Shown: positions 1-9,900 of the stretch, piece after piece | Layout of the letters: each line of letters begins with the position of its first letter | Numbering within the stretch: the first letter of the stretch is position 1 | Assembly: GCA_002336985.1 (NCBI GenBank) | Contig: DDFE01000197.1 | Span: 90,613 to 154,612 of the forward strand | Direction of reading: 5' to 3' | DNA length: 64,000 bases | DNA from: Sphingomonadales bacterium UBA1936 | Lineage (GTDB): Bacteria; Pseudomonadota; Alphaproteobacteria; Sphingomonadales; Sphingomonadaceae | Made by a program: the position numbers and the translations under genes | The notes under the pieces: generated by a model | What the model was told of the DNA's origin: nothing | Seen by the model: only the letters and a program-made list of their open reading frames with translations | Database searches by the model: none

Positions 1-114
1 CTGCAGCCGACGCTCGCGCCCGATGCGATCGTTCCGGGCGACCATGTCCTGCACTGCGGCACCCAGGCCTATGCCTGGAAAGAGGCCGTTGCCACTCCGG
101 ACCTTGTGGCATGA
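1..114 (+). CDS. C-terminal end of an unidentified protein (partial)
   Basis: An open frame runs from the first base of the window to a TGA at 112-114, giving 37 residues that end in TPDLVA. The fragment is too short to assign to a family; the GDHVLHCGTQAY stretch gave me no secure match. Its stop overlaps the ATG of the following pterin dehydratase remnant in an ATGA arrangement, so the two were probably translated together. The rest of the gene lies outside the window. Confidence 0.5.
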   Translation: MQPTLAPDAIVPGDHVLHCGTQAYAWKEAVATPDLVA

Positions 115-491
115 GCGTCTTCGCCCTTCCCGCACGGCGCCTTAGCGATGGCGAACGCGAGGCGATACTCCGCCAGCACCCGCTCTGATCGCTGCGTCAC
201 GGTCGCGAAGCGATGACGCGCTATCTGCGGTTCCCCAGTTTCGCCGAAGCCTTCGGGTTCATGAGCGCCGTCGCGATCATCGCCGACAGTCATGACCATC
301 ATCCCGAATGGTCGAACGTCTATGACCGTGTCTAAATCCTGCTGACAACGCACGAGGTCGACGGGCTCTCGCCGCGGGATGTCGCGCTGGCCGCGCGGAT
401 CGACGATCTCGCCCTGGTGTTCGGCGCCGACACCATGCCGCCGCGACCGGCCGCCACCCCGTCGGTCGCGCATGGCGACGCGCGCGAATGA
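111..491 (+). pseudogene. Pterin-4-alpha-carbinolamine dehydratase remnant with two in-frame stops
   Basis: Reading one frame from the ATG at 111 gives a protein of the PCD/DCoH family, which dehydrates 4a-hydroxytetrahydrobiopterin after aromatic amino acid hydroxylation. The family hallmarks are clear: a [14 protein letters not shown] segment, then [15 protein letters not shown], then LLTTHEVDGLS. Two stop codons interrupt it: TGA at 186-188 (codon 26, where related proteins often have Trp) and TAA at 333-335 (codon 75). Everything else, including the normal stop at 489-491, stays in frame, so the decay looks recent. It overlaps the gene before (ATGA) and the SDR after (start at 488). Sequencing error cannot be excluded, but two independent nonsense changes make loss of function likely. 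Confidence 0.75.
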
Positions 492-1198
492 CCGGCGGCC
501 CGGCGCCGCATCGCTTCATCGTCAACGGGGCCGACAGCCCGCTCGGGCCTGCGGTTCTCTCCGCGCTGATGGCTCTCGGGCATCGGGTCGCGGCCGTCGC
601 CGCGCCGGGCGCGGTCGCGAAGGCGGATGCGACACGCCCCGCCCGGGACAGGGCGCGCGTCCGCTGTATCGGCTGTCCCGATCTCGCCCGCCTGTCGACA
701 ACGCGCACGGCCTTTGAACAGGCCGCAGATGGGCTCGGGCATGTCGACGGACTGGTCCATCTTGTCGATGCGTTCGACGGGGTGCCGATCGAGCATGTCG
801 ATGCCGGCGTGCTCACGACGCTTTATCGCCGGAATATCGAGATGGCCGTCAACGCCGTCCATGCCGTCGTGCCCCATCTCGCGCCGGGCACCGCCATTAC
901 CTGCGTCGGCGCTTCGTCGGTCTCGCCATCCGGTCCGTCGCGCTCGCCCTATGACGGCGCGAAATCGGGCGTCGGCCGGCTGATCAACGCCTTTTCGACC
1001 GAGCTGCGTCCGCGCGGCATCCGGGTCAATGCGGTCCTGCCGGGGATCATCGACCTGCCGCGCAATCGCCGGGCGATCGGGCAAAGCGGCGGCAGCGGCG
1101 TGCGCCCGGCCGCGATCGCCGACATGATCGCAAAACTTGCGGTCCCGGGCGCCCATGGTGCGACCGGCGTGCTCGTGCCCATGAGCGGCAGTCGCTAG
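488..1198 (+). CDS. SDR family oxidoreductase
   Basis: A 236-residue short-chain dehydrogenase/reductase. The N-terminal NAD(P)-binding turn is a loose version of the usual glycine motif (NGADSPLGPAV, near residues 13-23). The catalytic Tyr and Lys are in YDGAKSGVGRL, preceded by a Ser-rich GASSVSPSG segment, and the RGIRVNAVLPGIID stretch is typical of classical SDRs. The substrate cannot be read from the sequence. The start overlaps the end of the pterin dehydratase remnant by four bases, which implies translational coupling in the same transcript. It converges on the DUF1810 gene with only four bases between the stops. Confidence 0.85.
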   Translation: MTGGPAPHRFIVNGADSPLGPAVLSALMALGHRVAAVAAPGAVAKADATRPARDRARVRCIGCPDLARLSTTRTAFEQAADGLGHVDGLVHLVDAFDGVPIEHVDAGVLTTLYRRNIEMAVNAVHAVVPHLAPGTAITCVGASSVSPSGPSRSPYDGAKSGVGRLINAFSTELRPRGIRVNAVLPGIIDLPRNRRAIGQSGGSGVRPAAIADMIAKLAVPGAHGATGVLVPMSGSR

Positions 1199-1202
1199 CC
1201 GT

Positions 1203-1637
1203 CTATCCTGTTTGGCGGGCAAGGAGATCAAGCGTCGCTTGGTCCGGCGCGCCGAACCAGCGTGCGAGCGTCGCCTCGAACAGCGGGCTGCCCCTCGCCG
1301 CAACGAACAGCGTCAGCGAGGACCGCAGCTTGATGGCGTCGATGCCCCCGAACACGACCTCGGCGCTGGTTTCGGGGAGATCCTGGAGCGCGGCGACACA
1401 CGCGAGCAGTCTTGCGCCGAGGACGGGATGGTCGAGATAGGCGCGCGCCTCCTCGCGTGACCGGAGTGCATAGCGCCGTGCCATCGGCGACTGACCGAGC
1501 CCGGCGATCTGCGGAAAGATGTACCACATCCAGTGACTGCGCTTGGCGCCGCGGCGGATTTCGGCGAGCGCCGTGTCGTAATTGGCCGCCTGTGCCTCGA
1601 CGAATCGCGCCAAGTCGAAAGGATCGCTGCCAGCCAT
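1203..1637 (-). CDS. DUF1810 family protein
   Basis: A 144-residue protein of the DUF1810 family, whose function is not established. Diagnostic segments are SDPFDLARFVEAQ at the N-terminus, KRSHWMWYIFPQIAGLG, and ARAYLDHPVLGARLL. The ATG at 1637 is preferred over a longer reading because the family starts close to the DPFDL motif. It is divergent from imuA. The LexA box lies about 160 bases from this start, so control by LexA is uncertain for this gene. Confidence 0.88.
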   Translation of the reverse strand: MAGSDPFDLARFVEAQAANYDTALAEIRRGAKRSHWMWYIFPQIAGLGQSPMARRYALRSREEARAYLDHPVLGARLLACVAALQDLPETSAEVVFGGIDAIKLRSSLTLFVAARGSPLFEATLARWFGAPDQATLDLLARQTG

Positions 1638-1792
1638 GGGCAACAGGTCATTCCGCTTCCCCGCGCCCGGCTCCAGCAAATAATTTCACTGGCGCCAAAA
1701 CCCGCGGATTTGCGCGATGATTACGCAGGCGCCGCACCGGTGACAGCCGATGATCGCGGCGCGCCCATCTTGACGAACGGTGAAACACGGCA

Positions 1793-1807
1793 GAACAAAT
1801 AAGGAAC
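1793..1807 (+). promoter_or_regulatory. LexA (SOS) box upstream of imuA
   Basis: GAAC at 1793-1796 and GAAC at 1804-1807 are separated by exactly seven bases. This is the complement of the alphaproteobacterial LexA consensus GTTC-N7-GTTC. It ends 31 bases before the imuA ATG, where LexA would be expected to cover the promoter, and the imuA-imuB-dnaE2 cassette is a classic LexA target in this class. Confidence 0.85.
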
Positions 1808-1838
1808 ATCGTCTCCCCCCCCGTTTCAGATTGCCGCC

Positions 1839-2576
1839 ATGCCCGTTCCCGTTGCCCTTGCCCTTGCCGAATTGCGCGCGCGCATAGCCGATATCGAGGG
1901 TGATGGACGCGCCCATGACGTCCTCCCCTTCGGCATCGCGGCGATCGATGCGCATCTTCCGGCGGGCGGGATCCAGGGAGGCGCCCTGCACGAGGTCGCG
2001 GGCAGTCCGGCACTAGCGGACGATGCCGCCGCCACGGTGTTCCTCGCCGGTATCGCCGCGCGGCTCGAGGGGCCCGTGCTCTGGTGCCTGCGCTACCGCG
2101 ACCTGTTTGCGCCCGCGCTGCACCTCGCCGGCCTCCACCCAGACCGGACGATCCATGTCGAAGCCGGAAGCGACACCAAGGTTCTGCTCGCGATGGAGGA
2201 GTGCCTGCGCCATGCGGGGATCGCGGCGGTCGTCGGCGAGATCGGCAAATGTACGACGACTGCGACCAAGCGCCTGCAACTCGCTGCCGAGAGCGCGGGC
2301 GTCGCCGCCTTCCTGTTCCGCCGCGCGGCACGGACCGGCACACAGGCCGATGGCAGCGCGGCCGTTACGCGCTGGCGCATTCTTGCCGCCCCGAGCGAGC
2401 CGCTCGGCATTCCGTCGCTCGGACGGCCGCGCTGGGCAGTCCATCTCGAGCGCGTGCGTGGCGGACGCCCGGGTCAATGGCTGGTGGAGGGATGCGATGC
2501 GCAGGGTCGTATCGGTCTATCTGCCGCACTGGTCGACCGACCGGCTGCGGCGGAAGACCAGCTCATCGCCGCCTGA
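1839..2576 (+). CDS. imuA: ImuA-like SOS mutagenesis protein
   Basis: A 245-residue ImuA (SulA/RecA-like) protein, the first gene of the mutasome that makes damage-induced mutations with ImuB and DnaE2. The segment LPFGIAAIDAHLPAGGIQ followed by GALHEVAG near residues 29-55 is characteristic, and the rest resembles the RecA fold without a clear Walker A lysine loop. ImuA is thought to help ImuB and DnaE2 at lesions. The start lies 31 bases after a perfect LexA box. The 3' end overlaps imuB by 80 bases, a tight overlap that supports coupled translation. Confidence 0.9.
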   Translation: MPVPVALALAELRARIADIEGDGRAHDVLPFGIAAIDAHLPAGGIQGGALHEVAGSPALADDAAATVFLAGIAARLEGPVLWCLRYRDLFAPALHLAGLHPDRTIHVEAGSDTKVLLAMEECLRHAGIAAVVGEIGKCTTTATKRLQLAAESAGVAAFLFRRAARTGTQADGSAAVTRWRILAAPSEPLGIPSLGRPRWAVHLERVRGGRPGQWLVEGCDAQGRIGLSAALVDRPAAAEDQLIAA

Positions 2577-4065
2577 TCCCGCCGCGAAGCCCGGCGCCGA
2601 ACCGCTCCCGCTGGTGACCGTCGTACCCGATCACGGCCGCCGCGTAATCGCGGGCACCGACGCGCGTGCCCAGGCTGCCGGCGTCATGCCCGGCATGACA
2701 CTCACCAAAGCCCGCATGCTCGTAGGCACGCTCGATGTCCGCGATGGCGATCCCGAGGCCGACCTCCACGGCCTGCGCAAACTCGCGCTCTGGGCGGGAC
2801 AGCGCTATGCGCCGCATGTCGCCCCCTGCCCGCCCGACGGTCTCTGGCTCGACATCACCGGCTGCGCACACCTGTTCGAGGGCGAGACGCCGTTGCTCCG
2901 CGACCTGCACCGCCGCCTCGCGGGTTTCGGGCTCAGCGCGCAGATCGCCGCCGCCGACACCCCGGGCTGCGCCCATGCCGTCGCGCGCCATGTCCCTGCC
3001 GGGCGCCCGGTGACGATCCTCCCCGGCGACCACCGCAAGGCGCTGGCACTCCTGCCGATCGCTGCGCTCCGGCTCGATCCAATGATGGCCGAAGCGCTGC
3101 GCAAGCTCGGGTTCGAACGGATCGAGCAATTGCTGGTGACCGCGCGCGCGCCGCTCGCCAAACGGTTCGGGCCACAGCTCCATCGCCGCCTCGACCAGGC
3201 GATGGGGCTCCTGCCCGAACCCATCGATCCGGTCTTTCCCGATCATGTGCCGGCCGCGCGCCGCGGGTTTCTCGAGCCGATCGCGACCGCGCCCGCCTTT
3301 GCGCAGGTCATCGGCGATCTCGTCGCCGATGTGGTCGAACAGCTCACCCGCGATGCCAGGGGCGCCCGGCGGCTCGATTGCTGGTTCCACCGGGTCGACG
3401 GCCATACCCAGGCAATCCGCGTCGGGACGGCCAGCCCGACCCGCGACCCGAAGCACCTCGCCAAGCTCCTCAATGCGAAGATCGAGACGGTCGAACCGGG
3501 TCTCGGTATCGAAGCGATGACGCTCGTCGTCCCGCTGAACGAGCCGCTCGGCGCCCGGCAGGCCGAAGGGCTCATCGCCCGCGGCACCAACCGCGTTACC
3601 CCCGATCTCCCCGCGCTCGTCGACACGCTTGCCAACCGGTTCGGCGCGCGCGCGCTCTATCGCAGCACGTCCCGCGCCTCGGCGATGCCTGAGCGCGGCG
3701 TGGCGCATGTCGCGCCGCTTGCAGGAGCCCGGGACAAAAGCTGGAACACCGACGTACCGCGCCCGGCACGGATGCTCGACCCGCCCGAGCCGGTCGAGGT
3801 GATCGCGATGCTGCCCGACCATCCCCCCGCCCAGTTCGTGTGGCGCCGCGAACGCCACCGCGTCACCCAAGCGGACGGTCCCGAACGGCTGCACGGCGAA
3901 TGGTGGCGCGAGGCCGGGCATGAAGCCGAGATGCCTTTTGCCGTGCGCGACTATTACCAGGTCGAGACCGCGAGCGGCGGCCGCTACTGGCTGTTCCGCC
4001 TGGGCGACGGCGAGAATCCTGCAACAGGCACGATGCGCTGGTTCGTTCACGGCGCCTTCGCATGA
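2497..4065 (+). CDS. imuB: ImuB, catalytically inactive Y-family polymerase homologue
   Basis: A 522-residue DinB/Y-family-like protein that in other bacteria bridges the replication clamp, ImuA and DnaE2. It starts at ATG 2497, preceded by GGAGG at 2486-2490, inside imuA. The first conserved block reads SVYLPHW instead of the acidic DMDAFFA-type motif of active Y-family polymerases, and the second reads [10 protein letters not shown] instead of an SxDE-type motif, so the metal-binding carboxylates are absent as is usual for ImuB. The C-terminal region has RDYYQVET and YWLFRLG, typical of this family. I could not pick out a convincing clamp-binding pentapeptide by eye. Confidence 0.93.
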   Translation: MRRVVSVYLPHWSTDRLRRKTSSSPPDPAAKPGAEPLPLVTVVPDHGRRVIAGTDARAQAAGVMPGMTLTKARMLVGTLDVRDGDPEADLHGLRKLALWAGQRYAPHVAPCPPDGLWLDITGCAHLFEGETPLLRDLHRRLAGFGLSAQIAAADTPGCAHAVARHVPAGRPVTILPGDHRKALALLPIAALRLDPMMAEALRKLGFERIEQLLVTARAPLAKRFGPQLHRRLDQAMGLLPEPIDPVFPDHVPAARRGFLEPIATAPAFAQVIGDLVADVVEQLTRDARGARRLDCWFHRVDGHTQAIRVGTASPTRDPKHLAKLLNAKIETVEPGLGIEAMTLVVPLNEPLGARQAEGLIARGTNRVTPDLPALVDTLANRFGARALYRSTSRASAMPERGVAHVAPLAGARDKSWNTDVPRPARMLDPPEPVEVIAMLPDHPPAQFVWRRERHRVTQADGPERLHGEWWREAGHEAEMPFAVRDYYQVETASGGRYWLFRLGDGENPATGTMRWFVHGAFA

Positions 4066-4100
4066 TCGCATACGGCCACCCCACAGGGTCAGCTACGTGA
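4062..4100 (+). other. Twelve-codon mini reading frame bridging imuB and dnaE2
   Basis: The imuB stop (TGA 4063-4065) overlaps an ATG at 4062 that opens a 12-codon frame. That frame stops at TGA 4098-4100, which in turn overlaps the GTG start of dnaE2 at 4097. It could hand ribosomes from imuB to dnaE2 by stop-start overlaps (ATGA, then GTGA). It may be chance; no strong ribosome binding site precedes it. Confidence 0.35.
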
Positions 4101-7100
4101 CCGGCCCGGCCTATGTCGAGCTCCAGGTCACTACGCATTTCAGCTTCCTGCGCGGTGCCTCGAGCCCCGAGGAACTGTTTTCGGCAGCGGCGCTGCTCGG
4201 CCTGCCGGCACTCGGCGTCGTCGACCGACACTCGTTCGCCGGACAGGTGCGCGCCTGGGACGCGCAGAAGGTCACCGGCGTCCGCGCGATCGTGGGCACG
4301 CGCATCGACTTGACCGACGGCACGGCGCTGCTGCTTTATCCGACCGACCGCGCGGCCTATGCCCGGCTGTCGCGGCTGCTCAGTCTCGGCAAGGCCAAGG
4401 CCGGCAAAGGGGCCTGCCATCTCGACTGGAGTGATCTCGAGGCCTGGCAGGAGGGACTGCTCGCGATCTTCGTGCCTGACCGCACCGATGCCGCGACCGA
4501 GGCCCGTCTCGCCCGGACGAGGAAGCTGTTCGGACAGCGCGCGCATCTTGCGCTCACCATCCGGCGCGCGCCCCGCGATGCCATCCGGTTGCGCGACCTC
4601 GCCAGCATGGCCGCCGCCGCCGGCGTCACGACGCTCGCGACCGGCGACATACTCTACCACAGCCCCGACCGAAGAATGCTGCAGGATGTCGTCACCTGCA
4701 TCCGCGAAAAATGCACCGTCGACACGCTCGGCGACGCGCGCGAGCGGTTCGCCGACCGCCATCTCAAGACCGCCGAGGAGATGACCCGGCTGTTCCGCCG
4801 TTATCTGAAGGACACCGGCCCCGTCGAGCGCACCCTTGCCTTTGCCGACGCATGCACATTCAGCCTCGAGGAACTCCGCTACCAATATCCCGACGAGATC
4901 CGCGTGCCCGGCCGAACGCCGCAACAGGAGCTCGAACGGCTGACCTGGGAGAAAGCCCCGGCGCGCTATCCCCAGGGCCTGACGCCCAAGGTGAGGACGC
5001 AACTCGCGCACGAACTCAAGCTCATCGGCGAACTGGAATACGCGCCCTATTTCCTGACCGTCCATGCGATCGTCGCCGAGGCGCGGCGCCGCGAAATCCT
5101 CTGCCAGGGCCGCGGCTCGGCCGCCAATTCGGCCGTGTGCTTCGTGTTGGGCATCACCTCGATCGACCCGGTCCGCTCGGAGCTGCTGTTCGAACGCTTC
5201 GTGTCCGCCGAGCGCCGCGAGCCGCCCGACATCGATGTAGATTTCGAGCACGAGCGCCGCGAGGAGGTAATCCAGTGGATCTACGACACCTATGGCCGCG
5301 ACCGCGCGGCGCTGACCGCGGTCGTGTCGCGTTTCCGCGCGCGCGGCGCGGTACGCGAAGTCGGTAAGGCGCTCGGGCTGAGCGAGGACATGACCGCCGG
5401 GCTCGCGTCCTCGGTCTGGGGCTGGAGCCGCGAGGGCGTCGAGGACAAGCATGCCGAGGAGCTGAACCTCGATCTCGGTGACAGGCGTTTGGCGCTCACG
5501 CTCGACCTTGCCCGCCAGCTGATCAACACGCCGCGGCACTTGAGCCAGCATCCCGGCGGTTTCGTGCTCACCCGCGACCGCCTCGACGAACTGGTACCGA
5601 TCGAACCCGCTGCGATGGACGACCGGCAGGTCATCGAATGGGACAAGGACGACATCGACGCGCTCGGGTTCATGAAGGTCGACGTGCTCGCGCTCGGTAT
5701 GCTCAGCTGCATGCGGCGCGCTTTCGAATTCATGGCCAATGACAAGGGCATCGACCTCGATCTTGCCACCATTCCGGCGGAAGACCCCGCGACCTATGCG
5801 ATGATCCGCAAGGCCGATACGCTCGGCACGTTCCAGATCGAGAGCCGCGCGCAGATGGCGTCGCTGCCGCTGATGGCGCCGACGACCTTCTACGATCTTG
5901 TCATCCAGGTCGCGATCGTGCGGCCGGGACCGATCCAGGGCGATATGGTTCATCCCTATCGCCGCCGCCGCGCAGGACTGGAAAAGGTTACTTACCCGAC
6001 GCCCGAGCTGCGCCGTGTGCTGGAAAAGACGCTCGGCGTTCCGCTGTTCCAGGAGCAGGCGATGCGCGTCGCCATCGAATGCGCGGGCTTTTCGCCGAGC
6101 GAAGCCGACCTGTTGCGCCGCGCGATGGCGACGTTCAAGCTCACCGGCGGGGTCAGCCATTTCAAGCACAAGCTGATCGATGGCATGATCGCACGCGGCT
6201 ATGAACGCGACTTCGCCGAGAAGACGTTCAGCCAGATCGAGGGGTTCGGCTCCTACGGATTTCCCGAAAGCCACGCCGCAAGTTTCGCACTGATCGCCTA
6301 TGCTTCGGCCTGGATCAAATGCCACCACCCCGATGCATTCTGCGCCGCGCTGCTCAACGCCCAGCCGATGGGCTTTTATGCGCCTACGCAGATCGTGCGC
6401 GATGCCCGGCGCCACGGCGTTTCCATCCTGCCGATCGACGTCAATCACAGCCGCTGGGACTGCACGCTCGAGCCATCGGACCATAATAATTACAAGGTGG
6501 TGCGCCTGGGTCTTCGCATGGCACGCGACCTGTCGAACGCCGATGCTGCCGCCATCGTAAGCGCACGCGGCGATCTGCCCTATCGCTCCGTCCAGGAGAT
6601 CCAGCGCCGCGCGCGTGTCGGCCGTGGCGCCCTAGACCGGATCGGCGAGGCCGACGGGTTCGGGTCACTTGATCTCGACCGTCGCAACGGCCTGTGGCAG
6701 GTCAAGGGGCTTGGCAACGAAGCACTGCCGCTATTCGCGGCCGCCGACGCGCGCCAAGGACAGCTGCGCCCAGAAGCGCCCGAGCCTGACGTCCTGCTCG
6801 CGCCGATGGGCGAAGGGTCCGAAGTGGTCGAGGACTATCGCGCATCGGGACTCTCGCTCCGTGCGCATCCGCTCCATTTCCTTCGCGACGAACTGCGCCG
6901 GCGCAAGATGATCACCTGCCAGGACCTGCAGACCGTCAAGGACGGCCGCTGGGTCGAACTGGCCGGACTTGTCCTTGTCCGCCAGAAGCCGGGCTCGGCG
7001 AAGGGCGTCATGTTCATCACCCTCGAAGACGAGACCGAGGTCGCCAATCTCGTCGTCTGGACCAAGGTCTTCGAGGTCAATCGCCGGACTGTCCTCTCGG

Positions 7101-7411
7101 CATCGATGATGGGCGTGCGCGGACAGGTTCAGCGCGAAGGCGAGGTCATCCATCTGATCGCACAGCGGCTCGACGACCTCTCGCCATTGCTCGCCAGCGT
7201 CGGGCAGCGCAGCGACGTTGCCGACGTCTACCGCGTCAGCCGTGCCGACGTGATCCGGCACGGCATGTCGCCCGACGCCCGCGACCCCGCCGAAAAGCCG
7301 CTCGGCCGCAATCCGCGCGACATTTTCATCCCGGATCTGCGCCTTGGCTCGGGAATCATCCCCGGCCAGCCGACCGAGGGAATCAAGATCAAACCGCGCG
7401 ACTTCCGATAA
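4097..7411 (+). CDS. dnaE2: Error-prone DNA polymerase III alpha subunit DnaE2
   Basis: A 1104-residue C-family polymerase, the catalytic part of the ImuA-ImuB-DnaE2 translesion system. The N-terminal PHP domain begins with [18 protein letters not shown]. The palm carries the catalytic aspartates in [17 protein letters not shown] around residues 376-392, preceded by [17 protein letters not shown]. An OB-fold near the C-terminus includes [21 protein letters not shown], broken here only by description. The GTG at 4097 is chosen because it sits just before the PHP start, and no nearer ATG exists. Its length fits DnaE2 (about 1050-1100) rather than replicative DnaE. Confidence 0.95.
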   Translation: MTGPAYVELQVTTHFSFLRGASSPEELFSAAALLGLPALGVVDRHSFAGQVRAWDAQKVTGVRAIVGTRIDLTDGTALLLYPTDRAAYARLSRLLSLGKAKAGKGACHLDWSDLEAWQEGLLAIFVPDRTDAATEARLARTRKLFGQRAHLALTIRRAPRDAIRLRDLASMAAAAGVTTLATGDILYHSPDRRMLQDVVTCIREKCTVDTLGDARERFADRHLKTAEEMTRLFRRYLKDTGPVERTLAFADACTFSLEELRYQYPDEIRVPGRTPQQELERLTWEKAPARYPQGLTPKVRTQLAHELKLIGELEYAPYFLTVHAIVAEARRREILCQGRGSAANSAVCFVLGITSIDPVRSELLFERFVSAERREPPDIDVDFEHERREEVIQWIYDTYGRDRAALTAVVSRFRARGAVREVGKALGLSEDMTAGLASSVWGWSREGVEDKHAEELNLDLGDRRLALTLDLARQLINTPRHLSQHPGGFVLTRDRLDELVPIEPAAMDDRQVIEWDKDDIDALGFMKVDVLALGMLSCMRRAFEFMANDKGIDLDLATIPAEDPATYAMIRKADTLGTFQIESRAQMASLPLMAPTTFYDLVIQVAIVRPGPIQGDMVHPYRRRRAGLEKVTYPTPELRRVLEKTLGVPLFQEQAMRVAIECAGFSPSEADLLRRAMATFKLTGGVSHFKHKLIDGMIARGYERDFAEKTFSQIEGFGSYGFPESHAASFALIAYASAWIKCHHPDAFCAALLNAQPMGFYAPTQIVRDARRHGVSILPIDVNHSRWDCTLEPSDHNNYKVVRLGLRMARDLSNADAAAIVSARGDLPYRSVQEIQRRARVGRGALDRIGEADGFGSLDLDRRNGLWQVKGLGNEALPLFAAADARQGQLRPEAPEPDVLLAPMGEGSEVVEDYRASGLSLRAHPLHFLRDELRRRKMITCQDLQTVKDGRWVELAGLVLVRQKPGSAKGVMFITLEDETEVANLVVWTKVFEVNRRTVLSASMMGVRGQVQREGEVIHLIAQRLDDLSPLLASVGQRSDVADVYRVSRADVIRHGMSPDARDPAEKPLGRNPRDIFIPDLRLGSGIIPGQPTEGIKIKPRDFR

Positions 7412-7651
7412 TTAGGCGTCAGCATTGGTAGGTGATGCCAAACCGCATCCGCTACCAATGGCTCCGCTGACTGGCCGATAATGGCGAACTAGCGGCACGC
7501 TACGGCGAAGAGTCAGCCGACTGCCCTTATCGCTCGTGATCCAGCTGCGAATGTTCACCTGCGACGAACGGCAATGCCGCGACCGCGCGATGCGTCTGTC
7601 GTCGCACACCAGCTCATCGCGCGCGGCCGGATGCCACCCTGCCCCGAACGC
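7412..7651. repeat. Intergenic region after dnaE2 with an extended hairpin
   Basis: No gene is seen in these 240 bases. Right after the dnaE2 stop, GTCAGCATTGGTAG at 7418-7431 pairs with CTACCAAT at 7452-7459 and GCTGAC at 7466-7471, leaving a 20-base loop and a small bulge. There is no T-run after it, so it is a possible 3' end structure rather than a standard terminator. Confidence 0.4.
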
Positions 7652-8851
7652 TCAGGCCTTGCAGAGTGCGAACGTCCGGCAATGGTCGAGATAGGCGGTC
7701 TCGTGCGTCCCCGCGAGATCGACGACGCTGCGCCAGAGCCAGGACGGCGCGTCGAGGTCGCGTTCGTCGCGCGCCATGAGCACGCGCCGCCAGGCGACGC
7801 GCGCGGCATCGCTCATCTGCCGCGCATGGGCGACGCCGACGATGAAGGCGAGATAGTTTGCGGCCTTCACCGCTTCCTTGCGCGAGAACTGCGCGACCTC
7901 GATCTTCAGGTCCTGGGGTGCCAGCTCGCGCATCACGACGGGGGTGTCGAGCAGCCGTGCCGCGATCATCCGCTCGCCGAGATTGGGCGAGAGGGCACGG
8001 GCACCCGCAACGACGCGCTCCGCCGCGTCGCTCGGCATGGCGGCACGCGCGCCCCTGGTCACCGGCACGAAGATTTCGCCCGCTTCCTTGATGTCGATCA
8101 GTGCGAGATATTCCTGGTCGTCGTGCTTCGCCGAGACGCCGAGCAGCACGGCGTAGCGCAGCTTGCCGAGCGAGCTGCAGCCCTTGCGCCAATAAGCGGC
8201 GTCGACGACCCGCAGCCGCCCCTTGTGCCCGAGTCCCGCAAGATCAAGCGCCTTAGCAAGGATCGCGGGATCGGCGAACAGGCCCTCGATCGCGCTGCGC
8301 TCCTCGGGCGTCAGCTTCCAGAAGCGCTTGCCGGTCGGAATATTGGGCTCGACGTCGTGGATGCGCTCCTTCGCCAGGTGCCGCCAGCGGCGACCGGCCG
8401 CCATCCGGCGCACCGAGCGCACGACATTGGGTTCGGGCGGATCGTCGGCGGTCTCGGGGGTCATCGCGCGGGCATAGCCGTCAATCATAGCCTCGATCAT
8501 GTGCGCGGTGGTGACTCCCGGCAGGTCGGAACTGCGCGCCGCGGTCTCGAGCGAGAGCCCCAGCCGGATAAGGTCATAGGCGGGATTGGCGATGACACTC
8601 TGGTCGAGGTCGCGGATCTGCACGTCGATCGCGCCATCGGCATCGGCGAGCGGACCGAGATTACCGAGATGGCAGTCGCCGCAGATCCAGATCTCCGGAC
8701 CCTGCGGAATCCGGGCGAAAGTCGGCGAGGCTTCGAGCCAGCGGTAAAAAGCCTCGGTGCTGCCCCGCACATAGGCGTGGACCGAGCGGGCCATCTTCAA
8801 CCCGCGCCGTGTCTCTAGCCGCGCGCGCCGCGCGTCCGCCGTCACCGCCAT
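7652..8851 (-). CDS. DUF2252 family protein
   Basis: A 399-residue DUF2252 protein. The diagnostic block is WICGDCHLGNLG near residues 55-66, followed by IRDLDQSVIANPAYDLIRL, a pattern resembling the HxxN and Asp sites of small-molecule kinase folds; no substrate is known. Further conserved segments are GCSSLGKLRYAVLLG and VVMRELAPQDLKIE. It lies 27 bases downstream of the MipA/OmpV gene on the same strand, so the two may share a transcript. Confidence 0.88.
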   Translation of the reverse strand: MAVTADARRARLETRRGLKMARSVHAYVRGSTEAFYRWLEASPTFARIPQGPEIWICGDCHLGNLGPLADADGAIDVQIRDLDQSVIANPAYDLIRLGLSLETAARSSDLPGVTTAHMIEAMIDGYARAMTPETADDPPEPNVVRSVRRMAAGRRWRHLAKERIHDVEPNIPTGKRFWKLTPEERSAIEGLFADPAILAKALDLAGLGHKGRLRVVDAAYWRKGCSSLGKLRYAVLLGVSAKHDDQEYLALIDIKEAGEIFVPVTRGARAAMPSDAAERVVAGARALSPNLGERMIAARLLDTPVVMRELAPQDLKIEVAQFSRKEAVKAANYLAFIVGVAHARQMSDAARVAWRRVLMARDERDLDAPSWLWRSVVDLAGTHETAYLDHCRTFALCKA

Positions 8852-8878
8852 GGACGGGCCCCGCGCCCCGGGCGCGCG

Positions 8879-9739
8879 TCAGAAGGTGTAGGCAAGGCCG
8901 ATCGCACCGATGAACTGGTTGGGGTCGCGCACGACCGGCGACCGCGCGGTTTCGCCGAGCAGCCGCGAATAATTGCCCGCAGCGAAGACCATGAAGCCAC
9001 GCCGCAGGTCGCCGCTCAGCGCATAGCCCGCGAGCAGTCCGGCGCTGGCGCTGTTGAACCCGGCGCCGAGCGTATAGGTGGGAAAGCCGCTCGCCGCCGA
9101 CTGGGCAGGCGTCACGGCATAATAGGTGCGCGCATAGCCCTCGCCGACATAATCGGCCGAGACGGTGAGGCCGACGAAGACGCGCTTGCTGAGCGGCGTG
9201 CCATAGCTGACCGACGGCGTGACGATGGTGCTGTTGTGGATGCCGGTCACATCGTGGGTCACCGCGACATCGAACGCGAGCACGTCGTAATCCGAGGTGA
9301 TCACCCCGGTCCATTGATAGCCGGCATGCGCGCCCGCCTCGACCGCGGGCTTTATCGTGCCGAGCGCCGCGATGCGGCCGTCGCGATTGCGACGCAGGTC
9401 CGAACGATTGAGCGTCAAGTGCGCCATCGGACCGAACACGAACTTGCCGCCGGTCATCGCCTTCGCAGTCACGATATCGGTAAAGGCGCTCAGCCCCACG
9501 ATCGAAAAGCCGATCCCGCCGAGCTTGCCGCGCGCTCCGCCGATCGGGGTCACATAATAGTCGGATGCACCATCATAGCGCGGGATCACCCCGACGCCGA
9601 CGCCGACCGTCACCGTGTCGGCCTTGGGATCGGTGTCGGCGGCGCTGCCGGACGCATCGGATACCTGCGCCGCCTTCTGGGCCATGGCCGGTGCCACCAA
9701 CGTCGTTGCAAGCACCGCTGCCGCCACGGACCTGATCAT
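8879..9739 (-). CDS. MipA/OmpV family outer membrane protein
   Basis: A 286-residue outer membrane beta-barrel protein of the MipA/OmpV family. A signal peptide occupies residues 1-20 (MIRSVAAAVLATTLVAPAMA, cut before Gln21). The mature part has DTVTVGVGVGVIPRYDGAS, the usual opening strand of the family, many alternating strands, and a C-terminal Phe (GLAYTF) as expected for barrel insertion. The ATG at 9739 is chosen so that the signal peptide is N-terminal. MipA was first described as a scaffold for murein enzymes, but most members have no known role. It is divergent from the DUF3072 gene. Confidence 0.88.
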   Translation of the reverse strand: MIRSVAAAVLATTLVAPAMAQKAAQVSDASGSAADTDPKADTVTVGVGVGVIPRYDGASDYYVTPIGGARGKLGGIGFSIVGLSAFTDIVTAKAMTGGKFVFGPMAHLTLNRSDLRRNRDGRIAALGTIKPAVEAGAHAGYQWTGVITSDYDVLAFDVAVTHDVTGIHNSTIVTPSVSYGTPLSKRVFVGLTVSADYVGEGYARTYYAVTPAQSAASGFPTYTLGAGFNSASAGLLAGYALSGDLRRGFMVFAAGNYSRLLGETARSPVVRDPNQFIGAIGLAYTF

Positions 9740-9843
9740 GAAGCTCTGTTTCCCGATTGTGTCAGCCCCCCAACCGCCTGGCTCACCGGAAAGTTTCAGC
9801 AGGAAACGAAATGTGTCGTTCGAACCGCGGAGCACGGGCACCG

Positions 9844-9868
9844 GGAACTCCAGTCTCCCAGCGACGTT
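9844..9868 (+). promoter_or_regulatory. EcfG-type general stress promoter
   Basis: GGAAC at 9844-9848 and CGTT at 9865-9868 are separated by exactly 16 bases, a perfect match to the alphaproteobacterial EcfG consensus. It points at the DUF3072 gene and would start transcription near 9875, leaving a short leader with AAAGGAA before the ATG at 9901. Confidence 0.8.
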
Positions 9869-9900
9869 CTCATTAGGAACATAAAAGGAACACACTCATC

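Noticed and set aside
186..188. TGA in the pterin dehydratase read as selenocysteine
   Set aside because: The family has no selenoprotein members, there is no suitable hairpin after the codon that I can see, and a second stop (TAA) follows in the same frame.
3863..6484. Long open frame on the minus strand opposite dnaE2 (about 870 codons), and similar long antisense frames opposite imuB and the antiporter
   Set aside because: They mirror the GC-rich codon pattern of the real genes, show no family motifs and have compositions rich in Arg, Gly, His and Asp as expected of antisense frames.
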